Positions 33,100 through 41,169 of a stretch of 64,000 nt of DNA are shown in pieces (positions within the stretch are counted from its first letter, which is position 1; every line of letters begins with the position of its first letter). A program made the translations under genes and the position numbers. Source of the DNA: Agromyces humatus (GTDB lineage: Bacteria; Actinomycetota; Actinomycetes; Actinomycetales; Microbacteriaceae); contig NZ_JAJQPD010000009.1 of the NCBI RefSeq assembly GCF_021228295.1, positions 62,001 through 126,000 of the forward strand. Direction: 5' to 3'. Under the pieces are notes generated by a model. That model saw only the letters and a list, made by a program, of their open reading frames with translations. It did not search any database and was not told the DNA's origin.

Positions 33100-34698
33100 T
33101 CAGGGGCACGGGATCGGCTCGAAGTGCCGACCCTCGGTGTCGATCATGCCGTAGCCGTTGTAGTTGCGGCACCCGGTGTAGGTGGATCCTCCACCGTCAC
33201 TCGAGCCGCCACCGCCCGAGCTGTCGTTTCCGTCTGACGTGGTGTCGCCTGAGTACAGATCCTCGGCGGCCGCGGCTTGTTCCGCTGCGCGACGAGCAGC
33301 ATCTGCGGCTTCCGCCGCAGCCTTCTCGGCGGCTGCCCGCTCTGCTGCGGCTTTCTCCGCCGCAGCCTTCTCGGCAGCCGCCTTCTCGGCAGCAGCTTTC
33401 TCCACGGCCCGCGTGGTCACGAGCGCGGCGTCCGCAGTGACCTCGAGACTCGAGGCGTTCGTCCTCAGATCCGCGAGAGCGGCGACATAGTACGATCGCG
33501 CATCCAAGGGCAGCCACTTCATCGCCGTCAGGGCTGCCTCGGCGGTCTCAACGGCCGCGACCGTTGCGACAATGCCTGCCAGCGCGCTCTCGATTCCGAC
33601 GGAGTCGACGGGCAGCGGCGCGGCGGCGGCCGCGAGCTGCGCCTCGACAGCGGCGACGGCGGATGCCGGTGAGCACGCAACTGCCGGATCGTAGAACCCT
33701 CGCTCCGACGCCTGAGCCTGCCGCACACCGTCCTCTACGTCGCTCAGGAAGCGATCGTTGTCGCCATAGAACGCAGCACCGCCGAGGCCTCGCGCGGCGA
33801 GTTCGGCGTTGACAAGTACGTCGTCTGCAGTGCGGACCGCAGCCAATGTGCGGCCGAACCGATCGATCCGCACCACGTCATAGGCAAGGGTCACGGTGCT
33901 GCCGACCGGGATGAGAGTCGCAAGGGCGTCGCGCGCTTCCTCTGCCAGGCATTCGGCCTCGCCACCATTGAGTTCGGGTGTGTTCACGTTAAGTAGCCGT
34001 ACCCGTTCGGTGCGACCGCCGACCGCGACGTCGACGGTGTCGCCATCGACGATCTTGACAACGGTCGCGTCTTCCGCCCACGCCGGTGCCGAGGCCGCGA
34101 CACCCCCGATGCCGATCACCGCGATCGATGCAACCGTCGCCACGGCCAGGAATGAAACGCGCCTCTCGCGGTACCAACGCGCCAGAGCATGCGTACTCCA
34201 GGGCGAGTATGCGCTCCGGTTGGCGACCAGCGTGCCGCGCTGGAGCCGACGAAATGCTCTGACCAACCAAGCGAGTGCCAGGATCCAAGTGAATGCGATC
34301 AAGAACTTTGCAACCGGATCAGCCGGGATCTGATCACTGGGTGTGCCGAGCGACACGAGATGACTGCGGTAGAGCGCGAACAATGAGATCGCCCCGAGGA
34401 ACGCGGCGGCGATCAGCAGAAGCTCGCCGCGATACTGCGGTACGGCAACCTTGGGGATCTCATGCCCCGGCCATACGAGGCGCGCCGGCTTCTCGCTCTG
34501 GTTGGCGTAGTAGTACCGGTGCTCGTCGAGGCTCATTACGCGCGTTCGCTTCATGAACGCGACGACGCCCACCAGCGCGACACCGGCGATGCTCAAGCCC
34601 CACAGTACGTTCACAACCAATGCGGCTGGCTCGCCGGCCGCCATGGCGAATGGGCGTACCAAGGTGAGCACAACCAGGGTGATGAGCGCGACACGCAT
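33100..34698 (-). CDS. Multi-helix membrane thermonuclease (SNase-domain) protein
   Basis: A 532-residue protein. Four or five membrane helices occupy residues 1-~200. A staphylococcal-nuclease-like domain follows: VVKIVDGDTVDV, RVRLLNVNTPE, AYDVVRIDRFGRTLAAV, ending near QASERGFYDP. The key Asp, Arg and Glu positions appear present. After it come an Ala-rich segment, a seven-fold KAAAE(K/R)AAAE helix repeat, a Gly/Ser linker and a C-terminal Cys pair in YTGCRNYNGYG...EPIPCP. The nuclease would face outside the cell. The topology suggests attack on incoming naked DNA or DNA uptake, but this is inference. Confidence 0.8.
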   Translation of the reverse strand: MRVALITLVVLTLVRPFAMAAGEPAALVVNVLWGLSIAGVALVGVVAFMKRTRVMSLDEHRYYYANQSEKPARLVWPGHEIPKVAVPQYRGELLLIAAAFLGAISLFALYRSHLVSLGTPSDQIPADPVAKFLIAFTWILALAWLVRAFRRLQRGTLVANRSAYSPWSTHALARWYRERRVSFLAVATVASIAVIGIGGVAASAPAWAEDATVVKIVDGDTVDVAVGGRTERVRLLNVNTPELNGGEAECLAEEARDALATLIPVGSTVTLAYDVVRIDRFGRTLAAVRTADDVLVNAELAARGLGGAAFYGDNDRFLSDVEDGVRQAQASERGFYDPAVACSPASAVAAVEAQLAAAAAPLPVDSVGIESALAGIVATVAAVETAEAALTAMKWLPLDARSYYVAALADLRTNASSLEVTADAALVTTRAVEKAAAEKAAAEKAAAEKAAAERAAAEKAAAEAADAARRAAEQAAAAEDLYSGDTTSDGNDSSGGGGSSDGGGSTYTGCRNYNGYGMIDTEGRHFEPIPCP

Positions 34699-34849
34699 TC
34701 GGGAACCTCAAACTCGGGTAGGCACGCGCTGGGGTTGCGAGCAATTCGGGACGTGCAATTGAACATACCGCCTCAGCAGGTTACCGCGTCGCATCCGGGC
34801 AACTGCTCCTGTCGCAGCACGCGATCACCCGCTCGCTCGGGCTGCGCCG

Positions 34850-34912
34850 CCCCGGCCGGGGTGTTCACGATCAACAGGAAGCATCACCGAGGCCAGAACG
34901 TGTGGGTCGGCA
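34850..34912 (+). pseudogene. Fragment of a NERD-domain gene
   Basis: Near-identical to part of the intact NERD gene (32050-32110), coding PAGVFTINRKHHRGQNVWVG. Nothing of the gene before or after this piece survives. It is joined directly to the helicase fragment at 34922. Confidence 0.85.
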
Positions 34913-34921
34913 CGCTCGACG

Positions 34922-35065
34922 GATGCGCGCCAACAACAGATGCTCGGCGATAACGGCGTGCGGTTGGATGTCGTCACGATGAGGCTCGGAATGGAATCGC
35001 CGATCGAGGCGGGTCTGTATGAGTATCTGGTCACTCGAACCCCCTCGCCGAGGCCGTCACGTTAG
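34922..35065 (+). pseudogene. Fragment of a DUF3427 helicase C-terminus
   Basis: Reads DARQQQMLGDNGVRLDVVTM, then RLGMESPIEAGLYEYLVTRT and a stop. This is the last ~45 residues of the intact helicase (20740-20860), with several third-position and a few amino-acid changes. It is in the same orientation and shows that a second, diverged helicase gene once stood here. Confidence 0.88.
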
Positions 35066-35178
35066 CCGCCGACCCCATCAAGGTCGTTATCCGCGCCTGC
35101 ACGTTACATCGCCGATGGTTGGTACCAGCACGCCAACTGAGAAGCCGGACGGCGAGGACGCGATCCGACGAGCGGGTG

Positions 35179-35190
35179 ACAGAATTCTGT
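35179..35190. promoter_or_regulatory. Operator-like palindrome upstream of MNT gene
   Basis: ACAGAATTCTGT, a perfect 12-base palindrome, 10 bases before the larger palindrome at 35200. Both share the AGAATT core. AT-rich symmetrical sites here suggest binding by the winged-helix N-terminus of the adjacent gene product. Confidence 0.6.
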
Positions 35191-35199
35191 TGAATCGCA

Positions 35200-35229
35200 C
35201 ACAATTCTGCGCGATCGCGTAGAATTGTG
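35200..35229. promoter_or_regulatory. 30-base near-perfect palindrome, probable autoregulatory operator
   Basis: CACAATTCT and AGAATTGTG flank a GC-rich centre with CGCGATCGCG; 28 of 30 positions are symmetrical. It ends 25 bases before ATG 35255, overlapping the likely promoter, so binding would block transcription of the MNT-HEPN pair. Confidence 0.7.
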
Positions 35230-35254
35230 CGGAGTACCGGGACAGGAGACCAAC

Positions 35255-35878
35255 ATGATCCTGCAGCATCCGTTCGAAGCTCTCTCAACCTCGGTCGACG
35301 GTGATTGCTTGGCGGTCCTCGCGGGGGCAGATCACGACTTCTCGGTTTCGCGCATCGTGCCGTTGCTTCGACGTAAGCGCTCGATCACCGGCGCGCGCAA
35401 CGCTCTCGATCGTCTTGCAGACCAAGGTGTAGTCAATGTGCGAAGCGTCGGCAACGTCAAGAGCTACAGCCTCAACCGCTCGCATCTGCTCGCGCCGGCA
35501 ATCATCCAGATCGCCACCGCCCGATCTCGGCTCATCGATCGGCTGGGCGAAGAGCTGCAGAAATGGCAACCACAGCCGATCTACGGCGCCCTGTTCGGCT
35601 CGGCCGCTCGAGAGGATATGCGGGCAGAGAGCGACATCGATGTCTTGCTCATTCAGCCCGACAGCGTCGATCTCGACTTATGGAGCGGAGCCGTCAACCG
35701 CCTGCAGACGCTCGTCACCTCTTGGACAGGAAACGACACGCGCGTACTCCAGTTCGCCGAATCGGAGATCGCCGAACACCGCATCGACGACCCCGTCCTG
35801 CGCGAAATAGCACGCGAAGGCATTGCTCTGATCGGACCCACCAGCTGGCTACGCCGACGGACGACAGGAACACGATGA
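35255..35878 (+). CDS. Winged-helix / nucleotidyltransferase fusion (antitoxin-like)
   Basis: A 207-residue protein. Residues ~20-75 form a winged helix (FSVSRIVPLLRRKRSITGAR, ADQGVVNVRSVGNVKSYSLN). Residues ~105-200 are an MNT domain: LFGS, ten residues, then DID give GSX10DXD. Such proteins serve as antitoxins to HEPN partners. GGAGACC precedes ATG 35255. The palindromes at 35179 and 35200 are natural targets for the winged helix, so autoregulation is likely. The stop overlaps the next start (ATGA). Confidence 0.8.
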   Translation: MILQHPFEALSTSVDGDCLAVLAGADHDFSVSRIVPLLRRKRSITGARNALDRLADQGVVNVRSVGNVKSYSLNRSHLLAPAIIQIATARSRLIDRLGEELQKWQPQPIYGALFGSAAREDMRAESDIDVLLIQPDSVDLDLWSGAVNRLQTLVTSWTGNDTRVLQFAESEIAEHRIDDPVLREIAREGIALIGPTSWLRRRTTGTR

Positions 35879-36255
35879 CGCCGCCGACGAGTTCGCCGAG
35901 TGCCCGATCCGGGCGCCTTCGGAAAGCGGAGGCATTCAGAGAGGCGGCTGAGCTCATCGAACAGTTCATGAATGATGGCACCGACCTGCGCGATGCGTAC
36001 GTCACCATGTGCGTGCACGCCGGAATAGCTGCCGCAGATGTCATCTGCATGGGCGCTCTTGGCGAGTATTACACCGGGCAGAGGCACGACCAGGCGACGA
36101 AGCTCCTCGAAACGGTCGACCCTGCACTCGCGCGACAACTCGCGGTGCTACTCGGCATGAAGACGAAGGCAGGATATAGCGACATGCCAGTCTCCGCCGA
36201 GCAGATCACTCGGGCGAGGCGAGCGATGGACGCGCTCGTCGACCGAGCCTCCTGA
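35875..36255 (+). CDS. HEPN-like partner of the nucleotidyltransferase
   Basis: A 126-residue helical protein (AEAFREAAELIEQFMNDGTD, LRDAYVTMCVHAGIAAADVI, TKAGYSDMPVSAEQITRARR). Its length, helical pattern and ATGA coupling to an MNT gene fit a HEPN protein. The RNase motif R-x4-6-H is not evident; KTKAGY sits where it would be expected. It may thus be a non-catalytic HEPN or act by another chemistry. Proteins of this type are commonly found beside winged-helix MNT genes in actinobacteria. Confidence 0.7.
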   Translation: MTPPTSSPSARSGRLRKAEAFREAAELIEQFMNDGTDLRDAYVTMCVHAGIAAADVICMGALGEYYTGQRHDQATKLLETVDPALARQLAVLLGMKTKAGYSDMPVSAEQITRARRAMDALVDRAS

Positions 36256-36286
36256 AGGCGGCCCCTACGTGGTTGGCGCTGAACAG

Positions 36287-36328
36287 GCGCGCGCCGCTTC
36301 CGCTGATTTCTTCTGAGCGGCGGCGCGC
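36287..36328 (+). terminator. Hairpin terminator after the MNT-HEPN pair
   Basis: GCGCGCCGC and GCGGCGCGC arms, with an inner CCGCT...AGCGG pairing, enclose an AT-rich loop (GATTTCTTCTG). It lies ~30 bases after the HEPN stop. Confidence 0.6.
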
Positions 36329-36385
36329 ATGTGCACATGGCTACCAGAACGAACCGGATGCCGCGACCGGCGCAGCGTTCGACGA

Positions 36386-36727
36386 TCACCCCGCCGCGTA
36401 CACCCACGCTTCGCCACCCGAGGCGAGTTGCGCGCGCACGCGCCGGTAGTCCACGACCTCATACGCATCCGACGCCGCGAGCTGCTCGGCCGTGACCTCG
36501 AGCACGACACCGTCGACCCGATCGTGGGGGTCGTCCGTGCGCTCGAGGATCGGGTGCTCGGCGGCGCCGCTCAGCGCGACGACGTCGGGGGCGGTGATGC
36601 GCAGCATCCGCAGCCGCCACCCCACGAGCGCGTCGGACCTGGTCGGCAACTCGATGCCGAACAGCTGCCGTTGCACGTGCGGCAGCCGCAGGGTGCCGTA
36701 GCTGAAGAGGCATTCGGTCGCGGGCAT
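36386..36727 (-). CDS. Gamma-glutamylcyclotransferase-like (AIG2/GGACT) protein
   Basis: A 113-residue protein beginning MPATECLFSYGTLRLPHVQR, where YGTLR is the family's substrate-binding loop. E-rich strands (DRVDGVVLEVT) and DAYEVVDYRRV follow the fold, with the catalytic Glu probably in the central region. Such proteins cyclise gamma-glutamyl peptides or amines. It is a short stand-alone gene of the usual length. Confidence 0.85.
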   Translation of the reverse strand: MPATECLFSYGTLRLPHVQRQLFGIELPTRSDALVGWRLRMLRITAPDVVALSGAAEHPILERTDDPHDRVDGVVLEVTAEQLAASDAYEVVDYRRVRAQLASGGEAWVYAAG

Positions 36728-36780
36728 GGGTCGAGGGTAACCGCCACGGTCCACCGCGGGCCCGCCGAGGCGATATCGGC

Positions 36781-37074
36781 TCAGCTCACCGACACGCGCC
36801 CGTACGCGTCGACCCGCACGATGCGGGTCTCGATCCTGCGGTTGACGACGCGGATGATGATCACGATCAGCCAGAGGCCGGCGGTGATGATCGTGAGGAT
36901 GAGGTTCCAGAACCAGCCGATGCGCTTCTTGCGCTGCAGCACGCCCTGGCCGGCCGAGACCGAGCTGACGGTCCAGCCCTGGTTGGCATAGCGAGCGACC
37001 TCTGCGTTGAGCACGGCTGCGCGGGCGGTGTCGTCGAGCGGGGCGGGGGCGGGGTTCGGAGTCGGAGTGGTCAC
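36781..37074 (-). CDS. Small membrane protein, unknown function
   Basis: A 97-residue protein with a Pro/Ala-rich start, an amphipathic stretch (AEVARYANQGWTVSSVSAGQ), one strong membrane helix (FWNLILTIITAGLWLIVIII) and a basic C-terminal beta strand (RRIETRIVRVDAYGRVSVS). The layout resembles small actinobacterial proteins with a DUF4177-like front, but no function is known. ATG 37074. Confidence 0.65.
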   Translation of the reverse strand: MTTPTPNPAPAPLDDTARAAVLNAEVARYANQGWTVSSVSAGQGVLQRKKRIGWFWNLILTIITAGLWLIVIIIRVVNRRIETRIVRVDAYGRVSVS

Positions 37075-37162
37075 GGGGTCGAGAGTACGCGCCGCATGCG
37101 GCGGCAGTCACGCACCACCCGGGAACTGAAGCGGCATCCGAGCGCGAACGCGACGGCTCGGT

Positions 37163-37579
37163 TCACCCGAGCGTGACCACGATCGCGGTCACGAGGCCGA
37201 TCCCCACGAAGTGATACGCGCCCGTCACCGCGCCATAGATGAACGGATGCCGCATGTTCGGCGTCATCGCGTTCGTCACCGAGACCGCGGCCGCGACCCC
37301 GACACCCAGCGCGACCGTGAAGAGCGCGCCGTCCCAGAACCCGTCGAGTCCGACCGCCTCGACGAGCCACGCGGTCGCGGCCGCGATGGCGATGCTACTC
37401 ACGAGCGGCACAACGTAGTACGACACCGGGAACCGCTCGCCCGGTCGCCGTTCGTGCCCGACCGCCCGATCCCACACACGCCCGAACAGTGGCGAGAACC
37501 ACAGTGCGCCGAGCACGAAGTAGGCGAGCGCGCCGAGCGCCGCCACCCACCAGTTCACGGCACCGAACGCCTCGATCAT
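37163..37579 (-). CDS. DUF1761 family membrane protein
   Basis: A 138-residue protein with four predicted helices. AVNWWVAALGALAYFVLGAL then WFSPLFGRVW is the DUF1761 signature, followed by two helices and a helix with GAYHFVGIGLVTAIVV. Function unknown. GGAGGG precedes ATG 37579. It is divergent from the AraC-type regulator, which probably controls it; this pairing recurs in actinobacteria and other bacteria. Confidence 0.82.
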   Translation of the reverse strand: MIEAFGAVNWWVAALGALAYFVLGALWFSPLFGRVWDRAVGHERRPGERFPVSYYVVPLVSSIAIAAATAWLVEAVGLDGFWDGALFTVALGVGVAAAVSVTNAMTPNMRHPFIYGAVTGAYHFVGIGLVTAIVVTLG

Positions 37580-37699
37580 CGAACCCTCCTCGCCATCGAC
37601 ATTGCGACCGCCTCCGCCATCGCGGATGCGTCGATCCTCACCGACGCCGATGGTCCTCGTCTTGCAGAAATGCGACCGCCCGATCGCCAGAATGGGCGT

Positions 37700-38578
37700 A
37701 TGCCGCAGACCGCGCCGGCGCCCACGGGGCATCCGATTCGCCCGGATGAGCGTTCCGGCATGCTGCATCCGCGCAACGCCGAGCGGTTCGCCGCGACCTG
37801 GCTCGACCCGCATCCGTCGGTCGCCGACGTGGTCGACCGCTACTGGCACGTGAGGTGGGCGCTGCCGGCGGGTGAACGCATCGACCAGCGCATCATCGAT
37901 CACCCGGCGGTCACGCTCACGATCGAGTCGGGCGACGTGCCCGCGCCCCTCGTCGTCACCGGCGTGCAGAGCGGGGCATGGCGGCGACGCATCACCGAAT
38001 CAGGTTCGGTCTTCGCGATCCGGCTGCGCCCTGCGGGCCTCGCCGTCGTCAGCGACCTCGACGTGCGCGAGCTCGCGGATGCGACGACGCCGGTCACGCC
38101 GGCGCTCGACGACCGGCTGCACCGTCTGCTCGCGACGATCGAACCGGCAGCGGATGCCCCGGCGCGAGCGCTTGCGGCCGACGCTGCGATCGGCGCGCTG
38201 CTGCACGAACGGCCCCTCGATCCGGAGCTGCAGCTCGCGAACGCCGTGCTCGTCGAGCTCGCCGACCGCGTGCGCCGCCGCACCGGCACGACGCTCGCCG
38301 CGCGGTTCGGCGTGACCGACCGTGCGGTGCAGCGCGCGCTCGCCCGCACGGTCGGACACGGCCCGAAGTGGGTCGCCCGGCGGGTGCGCCTGCAAGAGGT
38401 GGCACGGGTGCTCTCGACGGATGCCTCGGTCGAACTCGCCGACCTCGCCGTGCGCCTCGGCTACGCCGACCAGTCGCACCTCAGCAACGACTTCCGCGGG
38501 GTGGTCGGGCTGACCCCCGGCGCGTACCAGCGATCCGTGCGGGAGGCAGCTGCGGCAGCGGTGACCCTCCCCCAGTAG
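37700..38578 (+). CDS. AraC-family transcriptional regulator
   Basis: A 292-residue regulator with an N-terminal ligand/cupin-like domain (YWHVRWALPAGERIDQRIID, VFAIRLRPAGL) and a C-terminal double HTH (TTLAARFGVTDRAVQRALAR, VELADLAVRLGYADQSHLSN, then DFRGVVGLTPGAYQ). ATG 37700 is selected from a longer open frame because it matches the domain start. Divergent from DUF1761. Effector unknown. Confidence 0.88.
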   Translation: MPQTAPAPTGHPIRPDERSGMLHPRNAERFAATWLDPHPSVADVVDRYWHVRWALPAGERIDQRIIDHPAVTLTIESGDVPAPLVVTGVQSGAWRRRITESGSVFAIRLRPAGLAVVSDLDVRELADATTPVTPALDDRLHRLLATIEPAADAPARALAADAAIGALLHERPLDPELQLANAVLVELADRVRRRTGTTLAARFGVTDRAVQRALARTVGHGPKWVARRVRLQEVARVLSTDASVELADLAVRLGYADQSHLSNDFRGVVGLTPGAYQRSVREAAAAAVTLPQ

Positions 38579-38623
38579 TGGGGTGGTGACCGCCGCTCGA
38601 CGGCGACGGCGTGCCACACTGCA

Positions 38624-39961
38624 GTGGTGCGGCACCAACGACGGTGGGAGCTGGCGGGCTTGGCCATGGCGGTCGCGCTCGCAGTGAGCGCGTGTACCGG
38701 CGATCCTGCGCCTGCGGCGGCACCGCGCACGCCATCATCCGCCGCGGCGGTCGACCCGGTCGCCGGCTCTGCAGGCGCGTGCGTTCCCGATGCGCAGCGC
38801 GTCGCAACGGCGAAGGACACGCAATCGACCGAGCCGATGCCGGCCGAGCTGAGCGCTGACTACGACGCCGCGGCATCCGCCGTCTTCGAGCGGGTGAAGG
38901 ACTTCGCCCCCGCCGTCATCGTGGGGGTCCGCAGCCCCGAGGGCACCTGGACCGAGGCGTACGGTGTCGCCGACCTCTCCACCGGTACCGCGGCTACCAC
39001 TGACATGCACCAGCGGATCGCGTCGATCACCAAGACCTTCGTCGGCACGGTCGTGCTGCAACTGGCCGACGAGGGAACGCTCTCGCTGGATCATCCGATC
39101 GACGACTACGTGCCGAGCGTCCCGAACGGTTCCCGCATCACGCTGCGCGAGTTGATCACGATGACCAGCGGACTGCCCAACTACTCGAACAGCGCGGAGT
39201 GGGGCGCCGAGTTCCTGAGCGACACCGCTGCGCAGTGGACCCCTGAGCAATTGCTGGCCGACGCCTGGGCGATGCCCACGTCATTCGCGCCCGGCAGCAA
39301 CATGGAGTACTCCAACACGAACTTCGTGTTGCTCGGAATGGTGATCGAACACGTGACCGGTCAGAGCGTCGGTGACGCCGTGCAGTCCCGCATTCTCGAG
39401 CCGCTGCAATTGGAGGCCACGGACTATCCGTCGGATGCCGCATTCCCGAGCCCGCATCTCAACGGCTATACGTTGCCCCTCACGGTCTACAGCGGAGCCG
39501 ATCCGACCGATGTGTGGGTGAATGCCGCCGACTGGAACCCCTCGTCCACCGGTGCAGCGGGCATCATGACCAGTCGTGTCGACGACCTGCTCGTTTGGGG
39601 CCGAGCACTGGCCACGGGCCAGGGGGTGCTGTCGGAATCGGCTCAGGTGCTGCGCCTGGGAGCCTTCGCCACCGCCAACCTCGGGGCTGGCGAGTTCTAC
39701 GGCGAGGCCCTCATGTGCAAGGACGGCTGGATCGGGCACAACGGAAACATGCCCGGCTACAACTCCATGGTGCGCTACAACCCGCAGACCGACACCACGA
39801 TCGTCGTTGCGGCCACCGGGCTCGACGCCACAGGCACGCCGCCGCGCGTCTTCGTCATCGAAGAGTACGCCGCAGCGCTGGCCGACACCGCCGGGCACTC
39901 GTTCTCAGCCGATCTCGTTCCGCCGGCGGCACAGGTCCAAGGGCTCGTGCCGCACCTCTGA
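38624..39961 (+). CDS. Serine hydrolase lipoprotein (beta-lactamase / D-Ala carboxypeptidase family)
   Basis: A 445-residue exported protein with lipobox AVSAC (Cys ~24). The catalytic S134-I-T-K137 tetrad motif, EYSNTNF (Tyr-x-Asn) and a later HNGNMPGYNSM (third motif, HNG in place of KTG) are those of class C-like serine hydrolases. It may trim peptidoglycan peptides or hydrolyse small esters. GTG 38624. The frame is clean and full length. Confidence 0.88.
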   Translation: MVRHQRRWELAGLAMAVALAVSACTGDPAPAAAPRTPSSAAAVDPVAGSAGACVPDAQRVATAKDTQSTEPMPAELSADYDAAASAVFERVKDFAPAVIVGVRSPEGTWTEAYGVADLSTGTAATTDMHQRIASITKTFVGTVVLQLADEGTLSLDHPIDDYVPSVPNGSRITLRELITMTSGLPNYSNSAEWGAEFLSDTAAQWTPEQLLADAWAMPTSFAPGSNMEYSNTNFVLLGMVIEHVTGQSVGDAVQSRILEPLQLEATDYPSDAAFPSPHLNGYTLPLTVYSGADPTDVWVNAADWNPSSTGAAGIMTSRVDDLLVWGRALATGQGVLSESAQVLRLGAFATANLGAGEFYGEALMCKDGWIGHNGNMPGYNSMVRYNPQTDTTIVVAATGLDATGTPPRVFVIEEYAAALADTAGHSFSADLVPPAAQVQGLVPHL

Positions 39962-40056
39962 CCGCGGCACGACCGGTCGGAGTGCAGGCGCCGCGAGTGC
40001 GGCACGCGGAGCAAACGACCGATGCGATGGCGCGCCCGCCGTGTCACCATCGAAGT

Positions 40057-41169
40057 ATGAGCGACCCGACGAGGGCGCCCGCCGGGTGGTACGAAGACGG
40101 GTCCGGCGCGCGCCGGTACTGGGATGGCGATGCCTGGACGCAGTACGTGGCGCCCGGCCCCGCGACCGAGCCCATTCCGCAGGTCGGGCAGGACACGGCG
40201 GTCACCGCGGTGCTGCCCGTCGGCGACGAGAATCCGACGATTCGGTTCGTCTGGGGGTCGCAAGGGTCGGATGCCGCGGGGTCCGGCTATGGCGTCGCCC
40301 CGACGGCGTCGCCAGGGTGGAGTGATGCGTCCGGCGCGAACCCCTATGCCACGACGGAGAGTTACGGAGGCCTGCCCACGACGACGCTGGCGGGGCATCC
40401 GTTCACCGAGCCGTCGAAGCCAGGGCCGAACGTCGTGGGCATCATCGCAATCCTCGTCGCGATCGTGGGATTCCTGCTCGTGTTCCTGCCCGCCGCGAGC
40501 GGCTTCGCGTGGATCTTCGTGACGGTCGCGTTCGTGCTCTCACTCATCGGCCTGTTCCTGCGCAGCGCGAAGTGGCCGGCGGTCATCGGGCTCGTCATCT
40601 CGATCATCGCCGCGATCGCCGGCATCGTGTTGTTCGTCACCTTCCTGATCGGGTCGGTCGGCGCGGTGATCGATGACGCGATTCCCGAGGTGCCCGTTTT
40701 TCCCCTGCCGGCGCCGGATGACCCGGGCACGGACCCCGATGCCGGGCAACCCGAGCCTCCCGTGGCGGGCAACCTCAGATTCGGCGAGACGATGACGTGG
40801 GACGACGGCGTCGCGCTCACGGTCTCGGTGCCCGAGCCGTACACGCCGAGCGAGTTCGCGGTCGGTGCGACGCGGGCGAACCACGTCGTGTTCACCCTCA
40901 CGATCACCAACAACTCGACCGAGGATCTGCCGACGCTGCCGCTGCCGACGCTCTCGGCGGGCGATCAGGAGGTGAGCCAGATCTTCGACATCGGCAGCGA
41001 AGTCTTCGAGCCCGGCGATGACGTCGGCTTTCCCCCGACCGCCACGATCGAGCCGGGCGGGTCGGTCACCTGGCAGGCCGCCTGGTCGGTCGACGACCCG
41101 GGCGCGCTCACGCTGGAGGTGGCGCCGAGCTTCGTGTACCCGAGCGCGACCTTCACGAACGTGCCGTAG
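40057..41169 (+). CDS. DUF2510 / DUF4352-type membrane protein
   Basis: A 370-residue protein. Residues 5-35 (PAGWYEDGSGARRYWDGDAW then T) are the Trp-rich DUF2510 motif. A Pro/Ser linker, three membrane helices (~125-210) and an extracellular Ig-like DUF4352 domain follow (AVGATRANHVVFTLTITNNS). These proteins are widespread in actinobacteria; role unknown, perhaps envelope. ATG 40057. It overlaps the convergent coiled-coil gene by 17 bases at the 3' end. Confidence 0.82.
   Translation: MSDPTRAPAGWYEDGSGARRYWDGDAWTQYVAPGPATEPIPQVGQDTAVTAVLPVGDENPTIRFVWGSQGSDAAGSGYGVAPTASPGWSDASGANPYATTESYGGLPTTTLAGHPFTEPSKPGPNVVGIIAILVAIVGFLLVFLPAASGFAWIFVTVAFVLSLIGLFLRSAKWPAVIGLVISIIAAIAGIVLFVTFLIGSVGAVIDDAIPEVPVFPLPAPDDPGTDPDAGQPEPPVAGNLRFGETMTWDDGVALTVSVPEPYTPSEFAVGATRANHVVFTLTITNNSTEDLPTLPLPTLSAGDQEVSQIFDIGSEVFEPGDDVGFPPTATIEPGGSVTWQAAWSVDDPGALTLEVAPSFVYPSATFTNVP

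Noticed and set aside
34462..34953. 163-residue plus-strand ORF over the start of the thermonuclease gene
   Set aside because: It joins antisense of membrane helices to the NERD fragment by chance; only the 34850-34912 piece is meaningful.
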